Shown here piece after piece: positions 17,498 to 26,072 of a stretch of DNA of 64,000 bases. The number at the start of each line of letters is the position of its first letter. The stretch's first letter is position 1. Source of the stretch: Hyphomonas sp. (lineage in GTDB: Bacteria; Pseudomonadota; Alphaproteobacteria; Caulobacterales; Hyphomonadaceae). The notes under the pieces were generated by a model. The model worked only from the letters and a program-made list of their open reading frames with translations. It did not search any database and had not been told where the DNA came from. A program made the translations under genes and the position numbers. The stretch is taken from NCBI RefSeq assembly GCF_022844445.1, contig NZ_JALHLS010000005.1, positions 62,001-126,000 on the forward strand. The letters are read 5' to 3'.

Positions 17498-18484
17498 ATG
17501 GCGGTCTACACGCAAGTATCCGATGAGGCGTTGGCGGAGTTCCTCTCCGCCTACGACCTCGGCGCGGCCCTGGCCTTCAAGGGCATTGCCGAGGGCGTGG
17601 AGAACTCGAACTACTATCTCGAAACCGAGAAGGGCCGGTTCATTCTCACGCTGTTCGAGAAGCGCGTGAACGCGGCCGAGCTGCCCTACTTCATCGGATT
17701 GAAGCAGCACCTGGCCGGCAAAGGCTATCCCTGCCCCGAGCCGGTGATGGGCCGCGACGGCGGCGCGCTGCGTACGCTCGAAGGCCGGCCGGCCGTGATC
17801 ATCACCTTCCTCGAAGGCCTCTCGCCGCGGCGGCCGAACGTGCGCCAGTGCCGCGCGCTCGGCGAGGGCCTGGCGAAGATGCACCTGGCGCTCGCCGACT
17901 TCGCGATGACGCGCGAGAACTCGCTCGGCCCGAAATCCTGGGGACCGCTCTGGGCGGGCCGCGCCGGGGATGCCAATACCCTGCAGTCCGGACTCTCCGA
18001 TACCGTCGAGGCGGCTTTCGCCGAGATCGTCCGTGCCCGCAGCAGTTTTGCCGACCTGCCGCGCGGGACGATCCATGCGGACCTCTTCCCCGACAACGCC
18101 TTCTTCCTCGGCGACAGTTTCTCCGGCGCCATCGACTTCTACTTCGCCTGCACAGACGTGCTCGCCTATGACCTTGCCGTCTGCCTCAATGCCTGGGCCT
18201 TCGATGAGGGCAATGCGTCAGATGCCTCCCGCCTAGAGTTCAATTTCTCAAAAGGCGCGGCGCTGATTGCGGGCTATCAGGCCATCCGTCCACTGCGCCG
18301 GGATGAACTGGACGCGCTGCCCGTGCTAAGCCTCGGCTCTGCAATGCGCTTCTTCCTGACACGCCTGGTCGACTGGACGTCGACACCCGCCGGCGCCTTG
18401 GTTCGACCGAAAAACCCTCTTGAATATGCCGCACGCCTCGCGTTCCATCTGCGCATGAAGGGTGCGGAAGGATACGGCGCATGA
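17498..18484 (+). CDS. thrB: Homoserine kinase, ThrB type II (APH fold)
   Basis: 328 residues. It phosphorylates L-homoserine with ATP in threonine synthesis. Fold and blocks are those of the aminoglycoside-phosphotransferase-like ThrB of alphaproteobacteria and pseudomonads (not the GHMP kinase): [22 protein letters not shown], the Brenner motif [11 protein letters not shown] and the metal-binding [16 protein letters not shown]. It overlaps the next gene by four bases (ATGA) and is followed by rnhA, a pairing often seen in this class; ispH, its frequent upstream partner, is absent here. Confidence 0.92.
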   Translation: MAVYTQVSDEALAEFLSAYDLGAALAFKGIAEGVENSNYYLETEKGRFILTLFEKRVNAAELPYFIGLKQHLAGKGYPCPEPVMGRDGGALRTLEGRPAVIITFLEGLSPRRPNVRQCRALGEGLAKMHLALADFAMTRENSLGPKSWGPLWAGRAGDANTLQSGLSDTVEAAFAEIVRARSSFADLPRGTIHADLFPDNAFFLGDSFSGAIDFYFACTDVLAYDLAVCLNAWAFDEGNASDASRLEFNFSKGAALIAGYQAIRPLRRDELDALPVLSLGSAMRFFLTRLVDWTSTPAGALVRPKNPLEYAARLAFHLRMKGAEGYGA

Positions 18485-19041
18485 CCGGCAGTGCGGAAAG
18501 CGAGACACCGCTTCCCGCCTACGCGACAACACCGCGGCCGAAGCGCGTGAAGCGGATCCGGCTGTCGATTCTGGCGGCCTCCGTCGCCGCCTGTTTCAGC
18601 GTGACCCTGATGGGTCTCGTGTTCGGCGGACTGATGCAACTCGCTTTCGGCATCCTCGGGCTCGGCGGGCTCGGCATCGGCGAGACGGGCTTCATCGGCG
18701 GCGCGCGGATGGCGATGAGTCTCGCTTCGTTCAACTTTATCCTGTTCTTCATCACCGTGCCGGCGGCGGCAATGGCGCTCGGCCTTTCGGTCGGCCGGTT
18801 TCCGCAGCGGGGCATCACGGCGCTGGCACCCTACATGCGCTGGGGCACGATCTGGGGCGCGGTCCTGGTCGGGGCCACGACATTTGGTTTCGGCCTGTTC
18901 GGCGGGGCGGCAGCGGCGGCGGGCGCACTTGTCACGGGCGCTGTGATCGGCGGGCTGGCGGGCGCCTTCTGCGGCTTCCTGGTGCACCGGATCATCGCGC
19001 CGGCAAAGCAGCTGACCGAGATGGATGTCAGCATTTTCTGA
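18481..19041 (+). CDS. Membrane protein of unknown function
   Basis: 186 residues with four hydrophobic segments (about 30-55, 75-105, 118-145 and 145-170), very Gly/Ala-rich. A cytosolic basic stretch (RPKRVKRIR) precedes the first helix. I do not recognise the family. Start ATG overlaps the thrB stop, so it is translationally coupled to thrB. Confidence 0.75.
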   Translation: MTGSAESETPLPAYATTPRPKRVKRIRLSILAASVAACFSVTLMGLVFGGLMQLAFGILGLGGLGIGETGFIGGARMAMSLASFNFILFFITVPAAAMALGLSVGRFPQRGITALAPYMRWGTIWGAVLVGATTFGFGLFGGAAAAAGALVTGAVIGGLAGAFCGFLVHRIIAPAKQLTEMDVSIF

Positions 19042-19082
19042 GCGTCTTGACGCGTCCGGCGAAGCGGGCCACCTCGCGGGAC

Positions 19083-19529
19083 ATGACCGACATGATCGAA
19101 ATCTGGACTGACGGCGCCTGCAGCGGCAATCCCGGCCCGGGCGGCTGGGGCGCGGTGATGCGCACCGGCGGCCACCTCAAGGAAATCTTCGGCGGCGATC
19201 CGGCGACGACCAATAACCGTATGGAAATGATGGCCGTCATCGAGGCGCTCAACGCGCTGAAACGGCCTTCGAAAGTGACGCTGCATGTCGACTCCACCTA
19301 TGTGAAGGACGGCCTGACCAAATGGATCAAGGGCTGGAAACGCAATGGCTGGAAGACCGCCGACAAGAAGCCGGTCAAGAACCAGGAACTCTGGATGGCG
19401 ATGGAAGAGGCCTGCGCCCGGCATGACATCACATGGAAATGGGTGAAGGGCCACTCGGGCGATCCGAACAACGACCGCGCGGATGAACTCGCCCGTCAGG
19501 GTACGGACGAAGCGCGCGGGAAGAAGTAG
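19083..19529 (+). CDS. rnhA: Ribonuclease HI
   Basis: 148 residues. It cleaves RNA in RNA-DNA hybrids. The catalytic acidic residues are present: Asp in [14 protein letters not shown], Glu in [13 protein letters not shown], Asp in [11 protein letters not shown] and Asp in NDRADELA, with the flexible-loop His in WVKGHSGDP. The basic protrusion ([20 protein letters not shown]) is intact, as in E. coli RNase HI. The start at 19083 is set by alignment; the frame upstream is open but is the shadow of the previous genes. Confidence 0.96.
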   Translation: MTDMIEIWTDGACSGNPGPGGWGAVMRTGGHLKEIFGGDPATTNNRMEMMAVIEALNALKRPSKVTLHVDSTYVKDGLTKWIKGWKRNGWKTADKKPVKNQELWMAMEEACARHDITWKWVKGHSGDPNNDRADELARQGTDEARGKK

Positions 19530-19560
19530 AAGCGCCGCGAGGATACTTCAGAATGCAAAA

Positions 19561-19582
19561 CGCCCCGGCCAGGGCCGGGGCG
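19561..19582 (-). terminator. Rho-independent terminator of ctrA
   Basis: CGCCCCGGCC-AG-GGCCGGGGCG is a perfect 10-bp inverted repeat (in practice a tighter stem with a 4-nt loop). On the complement it is followed by TTTTGCATTC, 22 bases after the ctrA stop. It may also back up termination of rnhA, 32 bases away. Confidence 0.75.
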
Positions 19583-19603
19583 CTTAGAGGGGTTCGAGAA
19601 GCC

Positions 19604-20317
19604 TCAGGCGGCTTCTTCGATTTCGCCAGCCTTCTGGCCCGGCCTAGGGTCCCGGAGCACATAGCCGCGGCCCCATACGGTTTCAATATAATGGTTGCCG
19701 CCAGTCGCCTGCTGCAGCTTCTTGCGGAGCTTACAGATGAACACGTCGATGATCTTGAGTTCCGGTTCGTCCATGCCGCCATAGAGGTGGTTGAGGAACA
19801 TCTCTTTCGTGAGCGTCGTGCCCTTGCGCAGGGAGAGCAGCTCGAACATCGCATATTCTTTGCCGGTGAGGTGCACCCGGTCGCCTTCGACTTCGACAGT
19901 CTTGGCATCAAGGTTGACCAGGATTTCGCCGGTGCGGATGACGCTTTCGGCGTGGCCTTTCGAGCGGCGGACGATCGCCGTGATGCGCGCGATCAGTTCG
20001 TCCTTGTTGAACGGCTTGGTGAGGTAATCGTCGGCGCCGTAGCCGAGAGTCTTCACTTTCGCTTCGATGTCCGGATTGCCCGAGAGGATCATGACCGGCG
20101 TGTTGACGCGGCTCATTCGGAGCTGTTTCAGCACTTCAAAGCCCGAGATGTCCGGCAGCGACAGATCCAGAAGGATCATGTCGTATTCGTAGACCTTGCC
20201 AAGATCGACGCCATCCTCACCGAGGTCCGTCATATAGACGTTGAAGCCAGCGGCCTTCAGCATCAGCTCGATGGAGCGTGCCAGAGCCCGATCATCTTCA
20301 ATCAATAGGACGCGCAT
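19604..20317 (-). CDS. ctrA: Cell-cycle response regulator CtrA
   Basis: 237 residues. It is the OmpR-type master regulator that controls replication initiation, division and flagellar genes in many alphaproteobacteria. The receiver domain has the acidic pocket (Glu7-Asp8-Asp9), phosphoacceptor Asp51 ([10 protein letters not shown]) and Lys in TKPFNK. The winged helix (about 125-230) contains [17 protein letters not shown] and [11 protein letters not shown], essentially as in Caulobacter CtrA. The C-terminus ends EEAA; a terminal Ala-Ala serves as part of the ClpXP degradation signal in Caulobacter. Its leader holds GANTC and TTAAC sites. Confidence 0.96.
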   Translation of the reverse strand: MRVLLIEDDRALARSIELMLKAAGFNVYMTDLGEDGVDLGKVYEYDMILLDLSLPDISGFEVLKQLRMSRVNTPVMILSGNPDIEAKVKTLGYGADDYLTKPFNKDELIARITAIVRRSKGHAESVIRTGEILVNLDAKTVEVEGDRVHLTGKEYAMFELLSLRKGTTLTKEMFLNHLYGGMDEPELKIIDVFICKLRKKLQQATGGNHYIETVWGRGYVLRDPRPGQKAGEIEEAA

Positions 20318-20329
20318 CGCTCGTCTCCC

Positions 20330-20420
20330 GAATCACTTGAGGCTGGTCTAGCCCGATTGTTAACCTTTGTGAATCTTAACGCCGCATTCTTTTCAACTAG
20401 TTAATGTGGCGCTTAGACTC
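20330..20420. promoter_or_regulatory. ctrA leader with three GANTC sites and TTAAC half-sites
   Basis: GANTC (CcrM methylation sequence) occurs at 20330-20334, 20371-20375 and 20416-20420 within the 133 bp between ctrA and flhG. TTAAC half-sites on the ctrA strand lie near 20360 and 20399. In Caulobacter, ctrA P1 is controlled by CcrM/GcrA through GANTC and by CtrA itself. No full TTAA-N7-TTAAC box is present; the two visible half-sites are spaced 12 bases apart. Confidence 0.6.
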
Positions 20421-20450
20421 TGGCGAAGTCTTCATAATTCCCGATACGGA

Positions 20451-21290
20451 TCAATTGCCCACGTGCGCGGATTGCCCCTCGCCGATAAGCATTTGTGCGA
20501 TGGCCATGACATCCTGCACAGGCTGGGCCTGCGGGTCTGTGGAAATCAATGTCTTCTGACAACGGATGGCATCGCGGACTTTCGAGTCCCGCATCACGGT
20601 GCCGGCATGACGGGGCCGGAAACCGAGGAAGGTGGTGCAGGCGCGCGCGATCGCTTCATAGGTCCGCTGACCTGCGGCGCGCGTGTCGGCCTGGTTGATG
20701 GCAATGATAGGTTCGACCTGCGGCGCGTAGCCTTTCAGGACCTTGATAAAGGCGTAGGCGTCCGTCATCGAGGCGGGATCATCCGTGATGACGACGAGCG
20801 ATTTGTCGGCAGCGCGTGCAAGACGCATGCAGTTGGCTTCGATGCCTGCGCCGAGGTCGAGCACGAGGTGATCGTATTGCAGTGCGAGCGCTGAGAGGCC
20901 GGCAGCCAGGCGCGCGACTTCCTCGGTCGGGAGTTCTGCAAGCGCGCCAGAGCCGGAGCGCCCGGGCAGCACGTCGAAACCGCCGCCACCTGCGCCGCCA
21001 TCGACAGGCGTGACCGCGTCATCAAGTTCGACCCAGCCGGCCACAACGGCGGCGAGATCGGTCTCGGGCGCGATGCCGAGCTGGACATCAACGTTGGCGA
21101 GGCCGAGATCGCCATCGACCAGCAGCACGCGGCGGCCGGCCTTGGCGAGGGCCGAGGCAAGGGTGATCGAGACGAAGGTCTTGCCGACGCCGCCTTTGCC
21201 GCTGGCCACGGCAATAATGGAGGCGGGCAGCACCCGAGGCGGGGGGCGCACAGCGGGGCGGTCCTGGGATCGTCGCATGGTGAAGCTCAT
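20451..21290 (-). CDS. flhG: FlhG-like MinD/ParA ATPase
   Basis: 279 residues. Deviant Walker A is ASGKGGVGKT (about 29-38), then LLVDGDLGLANVDVQLG and HLVLDLGAG (Walker B), typical of FlhG/FleN/MotR, the MinD-like ATPase that limits flagellar number with FlhF. The first 20 residues (RRSQDRPAVRPP) lack an obvious DQA-type FlhF-activating motif. It follows flhF by four bases in one operon, supporting the assignment. The MinD-type C-terminal membrane helix is not evident. Confidence 0.85.
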   Translation of the reverse strand: MSFTMRRSQDRPAVRPPPRVLPASIIAVASGKGGVGKTFVSITLASALAKAGRRVLLVDGDLGLANVDVQLGIAPETDLAAVVAGWVELDDAVTPVDGGAGGGGFDVLPGRSGSGALAELPTEEVARLAAGLSALALQYDHLVLDLGAGIEANCMRLARAADKSLVVITDDPASMTDAYAFIKVLKGYAPQVEPIIAINQADTRAAGQRTYEAIARACTTFLGFRPRHAGTVMRDSKVRDAIRCQKTLISTDPQAQPVQDVMAIAQMLIGEGQSAHVGN

Positions 21291-21294
21291 GGGA

Positions 21295-22305
21295 TCAGGC
21301 TGCTCCTCTGAGGGCGATGACGTCGCCTCGGGCTTCTTCCATCAGAAGCGCCGAGAGCCGCGAAGGCGCCGCCGGCACCAGGCCCCCGCCGATGAACGGC
21401 GTTATGGCAAGGTGCGAAAAGGCGATGCCCGCAGACGTCAGGGCCGAGATGGCGCCGCCGCGGCGGCGGACGACATCGAGTTTGGTGAGAATGGCGCGGC
21501 GTACGCCGGCACGCTGAAAGGCACGGGCCGCTTCCGCGAGATCGTCCGGGTGACCCTCAGCGGAGAGGACGAGAACGGGCTCGGCGCGGATGGCGGCCAC
21601 GAGATCGGCAAGGCTGGCGAGGTCGTCGCCTTCGAACGGATTGATGGCTGGCAGGTCGATGACGCAGCGGCGGTTTTCATTGCGCAAGGTACGAAGCGTT
21701 GCGAACAACGCGTCTGGCGTTTCAGCGACGCGGATCTGCTCACGCTCAAGTTCGAGATAGGCGGCGAGCTGCGCGCCGGCGCCGGAGCCGTCGAGGTCGG
21801 CGGCGAGCGGGATGATTTCGGCTCTGGCAACCGAGGCACGGCGCGTGAGCTTGGCAGCGGTGGCGGTGCGGCCGTGGCCGGGCGGGCCGACGAGCAGGAT
21901 GTCGCGGTCGAAGCGCGCCGGGATCGGGTCGCAGGTGATCATCCGGGCGAGGCCCTCGGCCATCGCGTCTTCCGGCGCGGCGAACTGGCCCGGAAGGCGG
22001 CCGGCGCCTTCATGCGCGACGCGGTCGGCAAAGCGCTGCGGGGCGCCGTGCCAGAGCAACGCGTCTCGGACGCGGGCATACATCGGATTGTCGACGCCCC
22101 GGCCATGGCCGCCGGCGCGGGCATCGCGCAGGAAAACGGGTTCATTGCCGACGGCCGCTGCGCCCATGCGGTCGATCGCGGCGCGGACTTCGACGCCGCC
22201 TTCCACTTCGCGCTCGGAAAGAATCACGGCATCAGAGCCCATCTCCGCGAAGATCATCGCTTTGGCAGCTTCCATCGACTCTGCAGCGAACATCTTCATG
22301 CGCAT
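21295..22305 (-). CDS. flhF: FlhF-like SRP-GTPase homolog with degenerate G motifs
   Basis: 336 residues from the ATG at 22305. The N-terminus (MRMKMFAAESMEAAKAMIFAEMGSDAVILS) is the standard FlhF opening, and the C-terminal NG domain keeps the late TKLD guanine motif (AILTKLDVV). The P-loop, however, reads GPPGHGRT with Arg146 in place of the invariant Lys, and the DTAGR box is replaced by DLPAIN, so GTP hydrolysis is doubtful. FlhF normally recruits flagella to the pole with FlhG, encoded just downstream. The CDS starts downstream of an AT-rich leader with a CtrA-like half-site. Confidence 0.82.
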   Translation of the reverse strand: MRMKMFAAESMEAAKAMIFAEMGSDAVILSEREVEGGVEVRAAIDRMGAAAVGNEPVFLRDARAGGHGRGVDNPMYARVRDALLWHGAPQRFADRVAHEGAGRLPGQFAAPEDAMAEGLARMITCDPIPARFDRDILLVGPPGHGRTATAAKLTRRASVARAEIIPLAADLDGSGAGAQLAAYLELEREQIRVAETPDALFATLRTLRNENRRCVIDLPAINPFEGDDLASLADLVAAIRAEPVLVLSAEGHPDDLAEAARAFQRAGVRRAILTKLDVVRRRGGAISALTSAGIAFSHLAITPFIGGGLVPAAPSRLSALLMEEARGDVIALRGAA

Positions 22306-22343
22306 GGGGCGGCTTCCTCGCGACGCTGGGCGGCTGGGACAGT

Positions 22344-22397
22344 GATTCTGCCGGAAACCGCGAAACTCAGGTTCCAGCAAAGCCGGGAAATGGTTAA
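22344..22397 (-). promoter_or_regulatory. Candidate CtrA half-site and GANTC upstream of flhF
   Basis: On the flhF strand, TTAACCAT lies at 22390-22397 and a GANTC site (GAATC) at 22344-22348, 85 and 39 bases from the flhF ATG. TTAACCAT is the known CtrA half-site sequence. The surrounding 22380-22440 is the most AT-rich stretch nearby. Confidence 0.45.
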
Positions 22398-22597
22398 TTT
22401 TTTGCCAAACCGGGTTAGTATTTACCGCGAATTCATGTTGGCGGCGCGCCCGCAAAAGGCCTGATATCGGCGCAACCGGACGCGCTTTACGCTGGGGAAG
22501 ACGGCTGGCGGAGCGCCGGCGGGCAGACAGGTTCAGCGCTTAACTTCCTTCCAACCCGTTTCGCCCTATCCTTGGGTCTGAAAACGGGGATGAGACG

Positions 22598-22999
22598 ATG
22601 CATTACAGTGAAATCCTTGCGCTGATCGGGCTTGGCCTCGGCGCGCTGCTGGGGCTTGGCGCCCTGTTTTCCCCGAACTGGGCGGCGGGCGTCGTGCGGT
22701 TGCAGCCCGATCCGGCAAAACCGGGCGGGTATTCGGAGTTCCGGGCGACCTATGGCGGCCTGCTTTTGCTGCTGCACCTTTCGGCCTTCATAGTGGTGCT
22801 GCACGCACCGGCGGCGATGGGGCTGGCGGCAGCGCTGCCGATTGCGGCAGGCTGGTTCGGCGCCGCGATCGGGCGGACTTTCTCGATGCTGCTTGACCGC
22901 GGCAAGGGCGGCGAAGCGAAGATCATCCCGATCTGGATGGCGACGGAAATCGCGCTCGGGCTTGCCATTGCAGCGCCGATCCTTCAGTTCACCGGCTGA
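22598..22999 (+). CDS. Small membrane protein resembling DUF4345
   Basis: 133 residues with four hydrophobic segments. GGYSEFRATYGGLLLLLHL around residues 43-60 is the pattern of DUF4345-type proteins, which are small inner-membrane proteins of unknown function. It is divergent from flhF and 21 bases upstream of the pseudouridine synthase gene. Confidence 0.7.
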   Translation: MHYSEILALIGLGLGALLGLGALFSPNWAAGVVRLQPDPAKPGGYSEFRATYGGLLLLLHLSAFIVVLHAPAAMGLAAALPIAAGWFGAAIGRTFSMLLDRGKGGEAKIIPIWMATEIALGLAIAAPILQFTG

Positions 23000-23020
23000 A
23001 ACCAGAAGAAAGATAAAACC

Positions 23021-23965
23021 ATGACGGAGCGTCGCGAGACGGGCCGCCCCAGCCGGAAACCGTCCGGCCCGCGCCCCACTGCATCCGGGAAGCCCGCACC
23101 TGCCGGCACCCCCAAGACCGACGAAGAGTGGAACGAGGGCGGCGAGCGGATTGCCAAATACCTCGCCCGGGCCGGCGTGGCCTCGCGCCGCGAGATCGAG
23201 CGGATGATCGAGGCGGGCGATGTCAGCGTGAACGGCAAGACGCTGACCTCGGCGGCGTTCAAGGTGACCGGCCGCGAGACGATCAAGGTCGGCCGCAAGA
23301 CGATTTCCGCGCCGGATGGCACGCGGCTCTGGCGCTATCATAAACCCTCAGGCCTGATCACCACGACCGATGACCCGGCGGGTCGGCGCACGATCTTTGA
23401 CGAGCTGCCGAAGTCCCTGCCCCGCGTCGTCACCGTCGGCCGGCTCGACCTGACGACCGAAGGCCTCTTGCTGCTGACCAATGATGGCGAGCTCGCCCGC
23501 TTCCTGGAGCTGCCGAGGTCCGGCCTCGAACGCACCTACCGCGCCCGGGCCAAAGGCACGGTGACGCCGCAGAAGATTGACGAGCTGGCAAGCGGGATCA
23601 CGGTGGAGGGCGTGCGGTATGCGCCGATCCGGGCCGTGTTCGACCGCGAGATGGGCGCCAATTCCTGGCTGACGGTCACGCTGTCGGAAGGCAAGAAGCG
23701 CGAAGTGCGCCGCGCGTTGGAAGCCGTCGGCTTGACCGTGAACCGGCTGATCCGGGTAAGCTATGGGCCCTTCCTGCTGGACGTCCTGAAGCCCGGACAG
23801 GTGGAGGAAATTCCCACGGGCCTGCTGGCCGAAGCGCTGGCAAGTCTTGGCGCGCCAATGGATTCTGCCGCGCCGCAGAAGAAGCCTGCCGCTAAGTCAC
23901 ACCTTGGCAGGGGGCCGCGTCCGGATACATTGGGGACGAAGCGGAAAAACCCGCGCCGCCCCTGA
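23021..23965 (+). CDS. RsuA/RluB-family rRNA pseudouridine synthase
   Basis: 314 residues. An N-terminal basic, disordered tail (1-35) precedes an S4 RNA-binding domain ([25 protein letters not shown]) and the catalytic domain with Asp in [18 protein letters not shown], plus [13 protein letters not shown] and a C-terminal basic tail. This group isomerises uridine in 23S rRNA (RluB/E/F) or 16S rRNA (RsuA). The S4 domain plus long basic tails best fit RluB, but the target site is inferred. Confidence 0.92.
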   Translation: MTERRETGRPSRKPSGPRPTASGKPAPAGTPKTDEEWNEGGERIAKYLARAGVASRREIERMIEAGDVSVNGKTLTSAAFKVTGRETIKVGRKTISAPDGTRLWRYHKPSGLITTTDDPAGRRTIFDELPKSLPRVVTVGRLDLTTEGLLLLTNDGELARFLELPRSGLERTYRARAKGTVTPQKIDELASGITVEGVRYAPIRAVFDREMGANSWLTVTLSEGKKREVRRALEAVGLTVNRLIRVSYGPFLLDVLKPGQVEEIPTGLLAEALASLGAPMDSAAPQKKPAAKSHLGRGPRPDTLGTKRKNPRRP

Positions 23966-23983
23966 ATTGCCGGAGAACATATA

Positions 23984-25321
23984 ATGGCCGACACTGTCGC
24001 GCTCGCCGCGCCGCCTGAGACCAAGTTTGATCCAGCGCGTACCATGAGCAGGGCGGCAGCGGAGACGTGTAACCTGATCGTCACGCCCGCGGTTTACGCC
24101 GATCACAAATTGCTGGACGCGACCTTCACGCGCCTGCGCGCCGAAGACCCGCTGGCCTGGTGCGAGCCGGAAGCGTTCCGTCCCTTCTGGGCCGTGACCA
24201 AGCATGCCGACATCATGGAAGTGAGCCGGCAGAACGCGCTGTTCACGAATGGCGAGCGCGAGATGCTCTCCTACCACGAGGCCGAAAAAGGCGTGTATGC
24301 GAAGTTCGGCCAGCCGCACCTCCTGAAGACGCTCGTGCAACTCGACGATCCGCTGCACTACAAGCTGCGCCACCTGACCCAGGAATGGTTCATGCCGCAG
24401 AACGTGAAGAAGCGCGAAGACGCAATCAAGACGATTGCCAGGCAATATGTCGACCGGATGGAAGACCTCGGCGGGGAATGCGACTTCCAGCGCGATGTGG
24501 CGCTGTATTATCCGCTGCGCGTAATCATGCAGATCCTCGGTGTTCCAGAGTCGGACGAACCGATGATGTTGAAACTGACGCAGGAGATTTTCGGCGCGCA
24601 GGATGAAGACCTGATGCGTGACAAGTCGCTCGCCGAGGAGCGCGACGTCGAGAAAGGCCTCGCCTCGATCCAGGCGACGCTGGCTGAGTTCTTCATGTAT
24701 TTCACCTCGATCACCGCCGACCGCCGTGCGAACCCGAAGGACGATGTGTCGACCGTTATCGCCAACGGCATGGTGGACGGCGAGCCGATCGGCCAGCTGG
24801 AAGCGATGAGCTATTACATCATCACCGCGGCAGCCGGCCATGACACGACGAGCGCATCGACCGGCGGCGGCGTGCTGGCGATGCTGCAGGATCCTGCCCA
24901 ACTGAAGAAGATGATGGCGGATCCGAAGGGCATGTCGCGCACGGCAGTAGACGAGGCGATTCGCTGGACCACACCCGTGAAGCATTTCATGCGCACCGCT
25001 CAGGAGGACTATACCCTGCGTGGCAAGAAGGTCCTGAAGGGCGAGAGCCTGCTGCTCTGCTATCCGTCCGGCAACCGCGACGAGGAAGTCTTCGATGAGC
25101 CGTTCAAGTTCAAAGCCGACCGCAGCCCGAACAAGCTCATCTCGTTCGGCCATGGCGGGCACATGTGCCTTGGCATGCACCTCGCCCGCCTCGAAATGCA
25201 GGCGATCTACGAAGAACTGTTCAGCCGCGTGAAGTCCATCGAACTTGCCGGCGAGCCGAGCTTCATCAAAGCAAACTTCGTGGGCGGCCCGAAATCCATC
25301 CCGGTACGGTATAGATTCTAG
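23984..25321 (+). CDS. Cytochrome P450 (first of two)
   Basis: 445 residues, soluble class I bacterial P450. The I-helix oxygen-activation motif is AAGHDTTSAS, ExxR is in DEAIRW, and the haem loop is FGHGGHMCLGMHLA with axial Cys395. A C-terminal PVRYRF and the K'-helix to meander segment (CYPSGNRDEEVF) resemble the CYP108/CYP111-type terpenoid hydroxylases, though the subfamily is inferred. It needs a ferredoxin and reductase, neither of which is encoded nearby. First gene of a five-gene unit; 14 bases separate it from the SDR. Confidence 0.93.
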   Translation: MADTVALAAPPETKFDPARTMSRAAAETCNLIVTPAVYADHKLLDATFTRLRAEDPLAWCEPEAFRPFWAVTKHADIMEVSRQNALFTNGEREMLSYHEAEKGVYAKFGQPHLLKTLVQLDDPLHYKLRHLTQEWFMPQNVKKREDAIKTIARQYVDRMEDLGGECDFQRDVALYYPLRVIMQILGVPESDEPMMLKLTQEIFGAQDEDLMRDKSLAEERDVEKGLASIQATLAEFFMYFTSITADRRANPKDDVSTVIANGMVDGEPIGQLEAMSYYIITAAAGHDTTSASTGGGVLAMLQDPAQLKKMMADPKGMSRTAVDEAIRWTTPVKHFMRTAQEDYTLRGKKVLKGESLLLCYPSGNRDEEVFDEPFKFKADRSPNKLISFGHGGHMCLGMHLARLEMQAIYEELFSRVKSIELAGEPSFIKANFVGGPKSIPVRYRF

Positions 25322-25335
25322 ATCAGGAGATCGTC

Positions 25336-26064
25336 ATGACCGCTGCAGGCAAATCTGTCATCGTTACAGGGGCCTCAAGCGGCATTGGCGCCGCGACGGC
25401 CAGAGTGCTTGCCGCCGCCGGCGCGCAGGTGATGCTGGCCGCGCGCCGGGAAGACAGGCTGAAGGCCCTGGCCGCAGAAATCGGCGGCACTGCAGAGTGG
25501 CGGGTGACCAATGTGGCCAACCATGGCGACATGCTTAAACTGGGCGAAGCCGCCATCAAGGCGTTCGGCAAGGTGGATGTGATCGTCAACAATGCGGGCA
25601 TCATGCCGCTCTCTCCGCTCGCCAACCGGCGCGTGGCGGAATGGGACCAGATGATCGATGTCAACATCAAGGGCGTTCTCTACGGTATAGACGCGGTGCT
25701 GACGCACATGCTTGAACGTAAGGAGGGACACGTGATCAACGTATCCTCCGTGGCCGGACTGATGACCAACCCGACCTCGGCGGTCTATAGTGGCACCAAG
25801 CATGCGGTGAAAGCCATCTCCGAGGGCCTCCGGAAAGAGACAGCCGGCGTCATCCGCGTGACCTGCATCTATCCCGGCAAGGTGAACACCGAGCTCGGCT
25901 TCTCGATCAAGGACCCAGCGGTGATCGCGGGCATCGGGAGCCGCTTCAACTACAAGGGCCTCGAAGGCGAGGACATTGCGAATGCCGTACTGTTCGCGGT
26001 GGCGAGCCCGCGGAACATGGGCGTCAATGACATCGTCATTCGCCCGATCGAACAGGAAATGTGA
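25336..26064 (+). CDS. Short-chain dehydrogenase/reductase
   Basis: 242 residues, classical SDR. The cofactor motif TGASSGIGAATARVL, NNAGIMPL, catalytic Ser in INVSSVAG and YSGTKHAVKAIS (YxxxK) are complete. An Arg-rich loop after the second strand (AARRED) favours NADP(H). It probably oxidises or reduces an alcohol/ketone made by the flanking P450s. It has its own GGAG site, and its stop lies 9 bases before the second P450 ATG. Confidence 0.92.
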   Translation: MTAAGKSVIVTGASSGIGAATARVLAAAGAQVMLAARREDRLKALAAEIGGTAEWRVTNVANHGDMLKLGEAAIKAFGKVDVIVNNAGIMPLSPLANRRVAEWDQMIDVNIKGVLYGIDAVLTHMLERKEGHVINVSSVAGLMTNPTSAVYSGTKHAVKAISEGLRKETAGVIRVTCIYPGKVNTELGFSIKDPAVIAGIGSRFNYKGLEGEDIANAVLFAVASPRNMGVNDIVIRPIEQEM

Positions 26065-26072
26065 GACGAGCG

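Noticed and set aside
18462-19082. In-frame extension of rnhA into the upstream membrane-protein gene
   Set aside because: The region encodes the 18481-19041 membrane protein in another frame, and RNase HI begins at 19083 by alignment.
20355-20385. TTAA...TTAAC pair in the ctrA leader as a full CtrA box
   Set aside because: Twelve bases separate the halves; only half-sites and GANTC sites can be supported.
22487-23341. 284-residue minus-strand frame over the DUF4345-like and RsuA-family genes
   Set aside because: The two + genes have clear domains and ribosome sites, and the minus frame resembles nothing.
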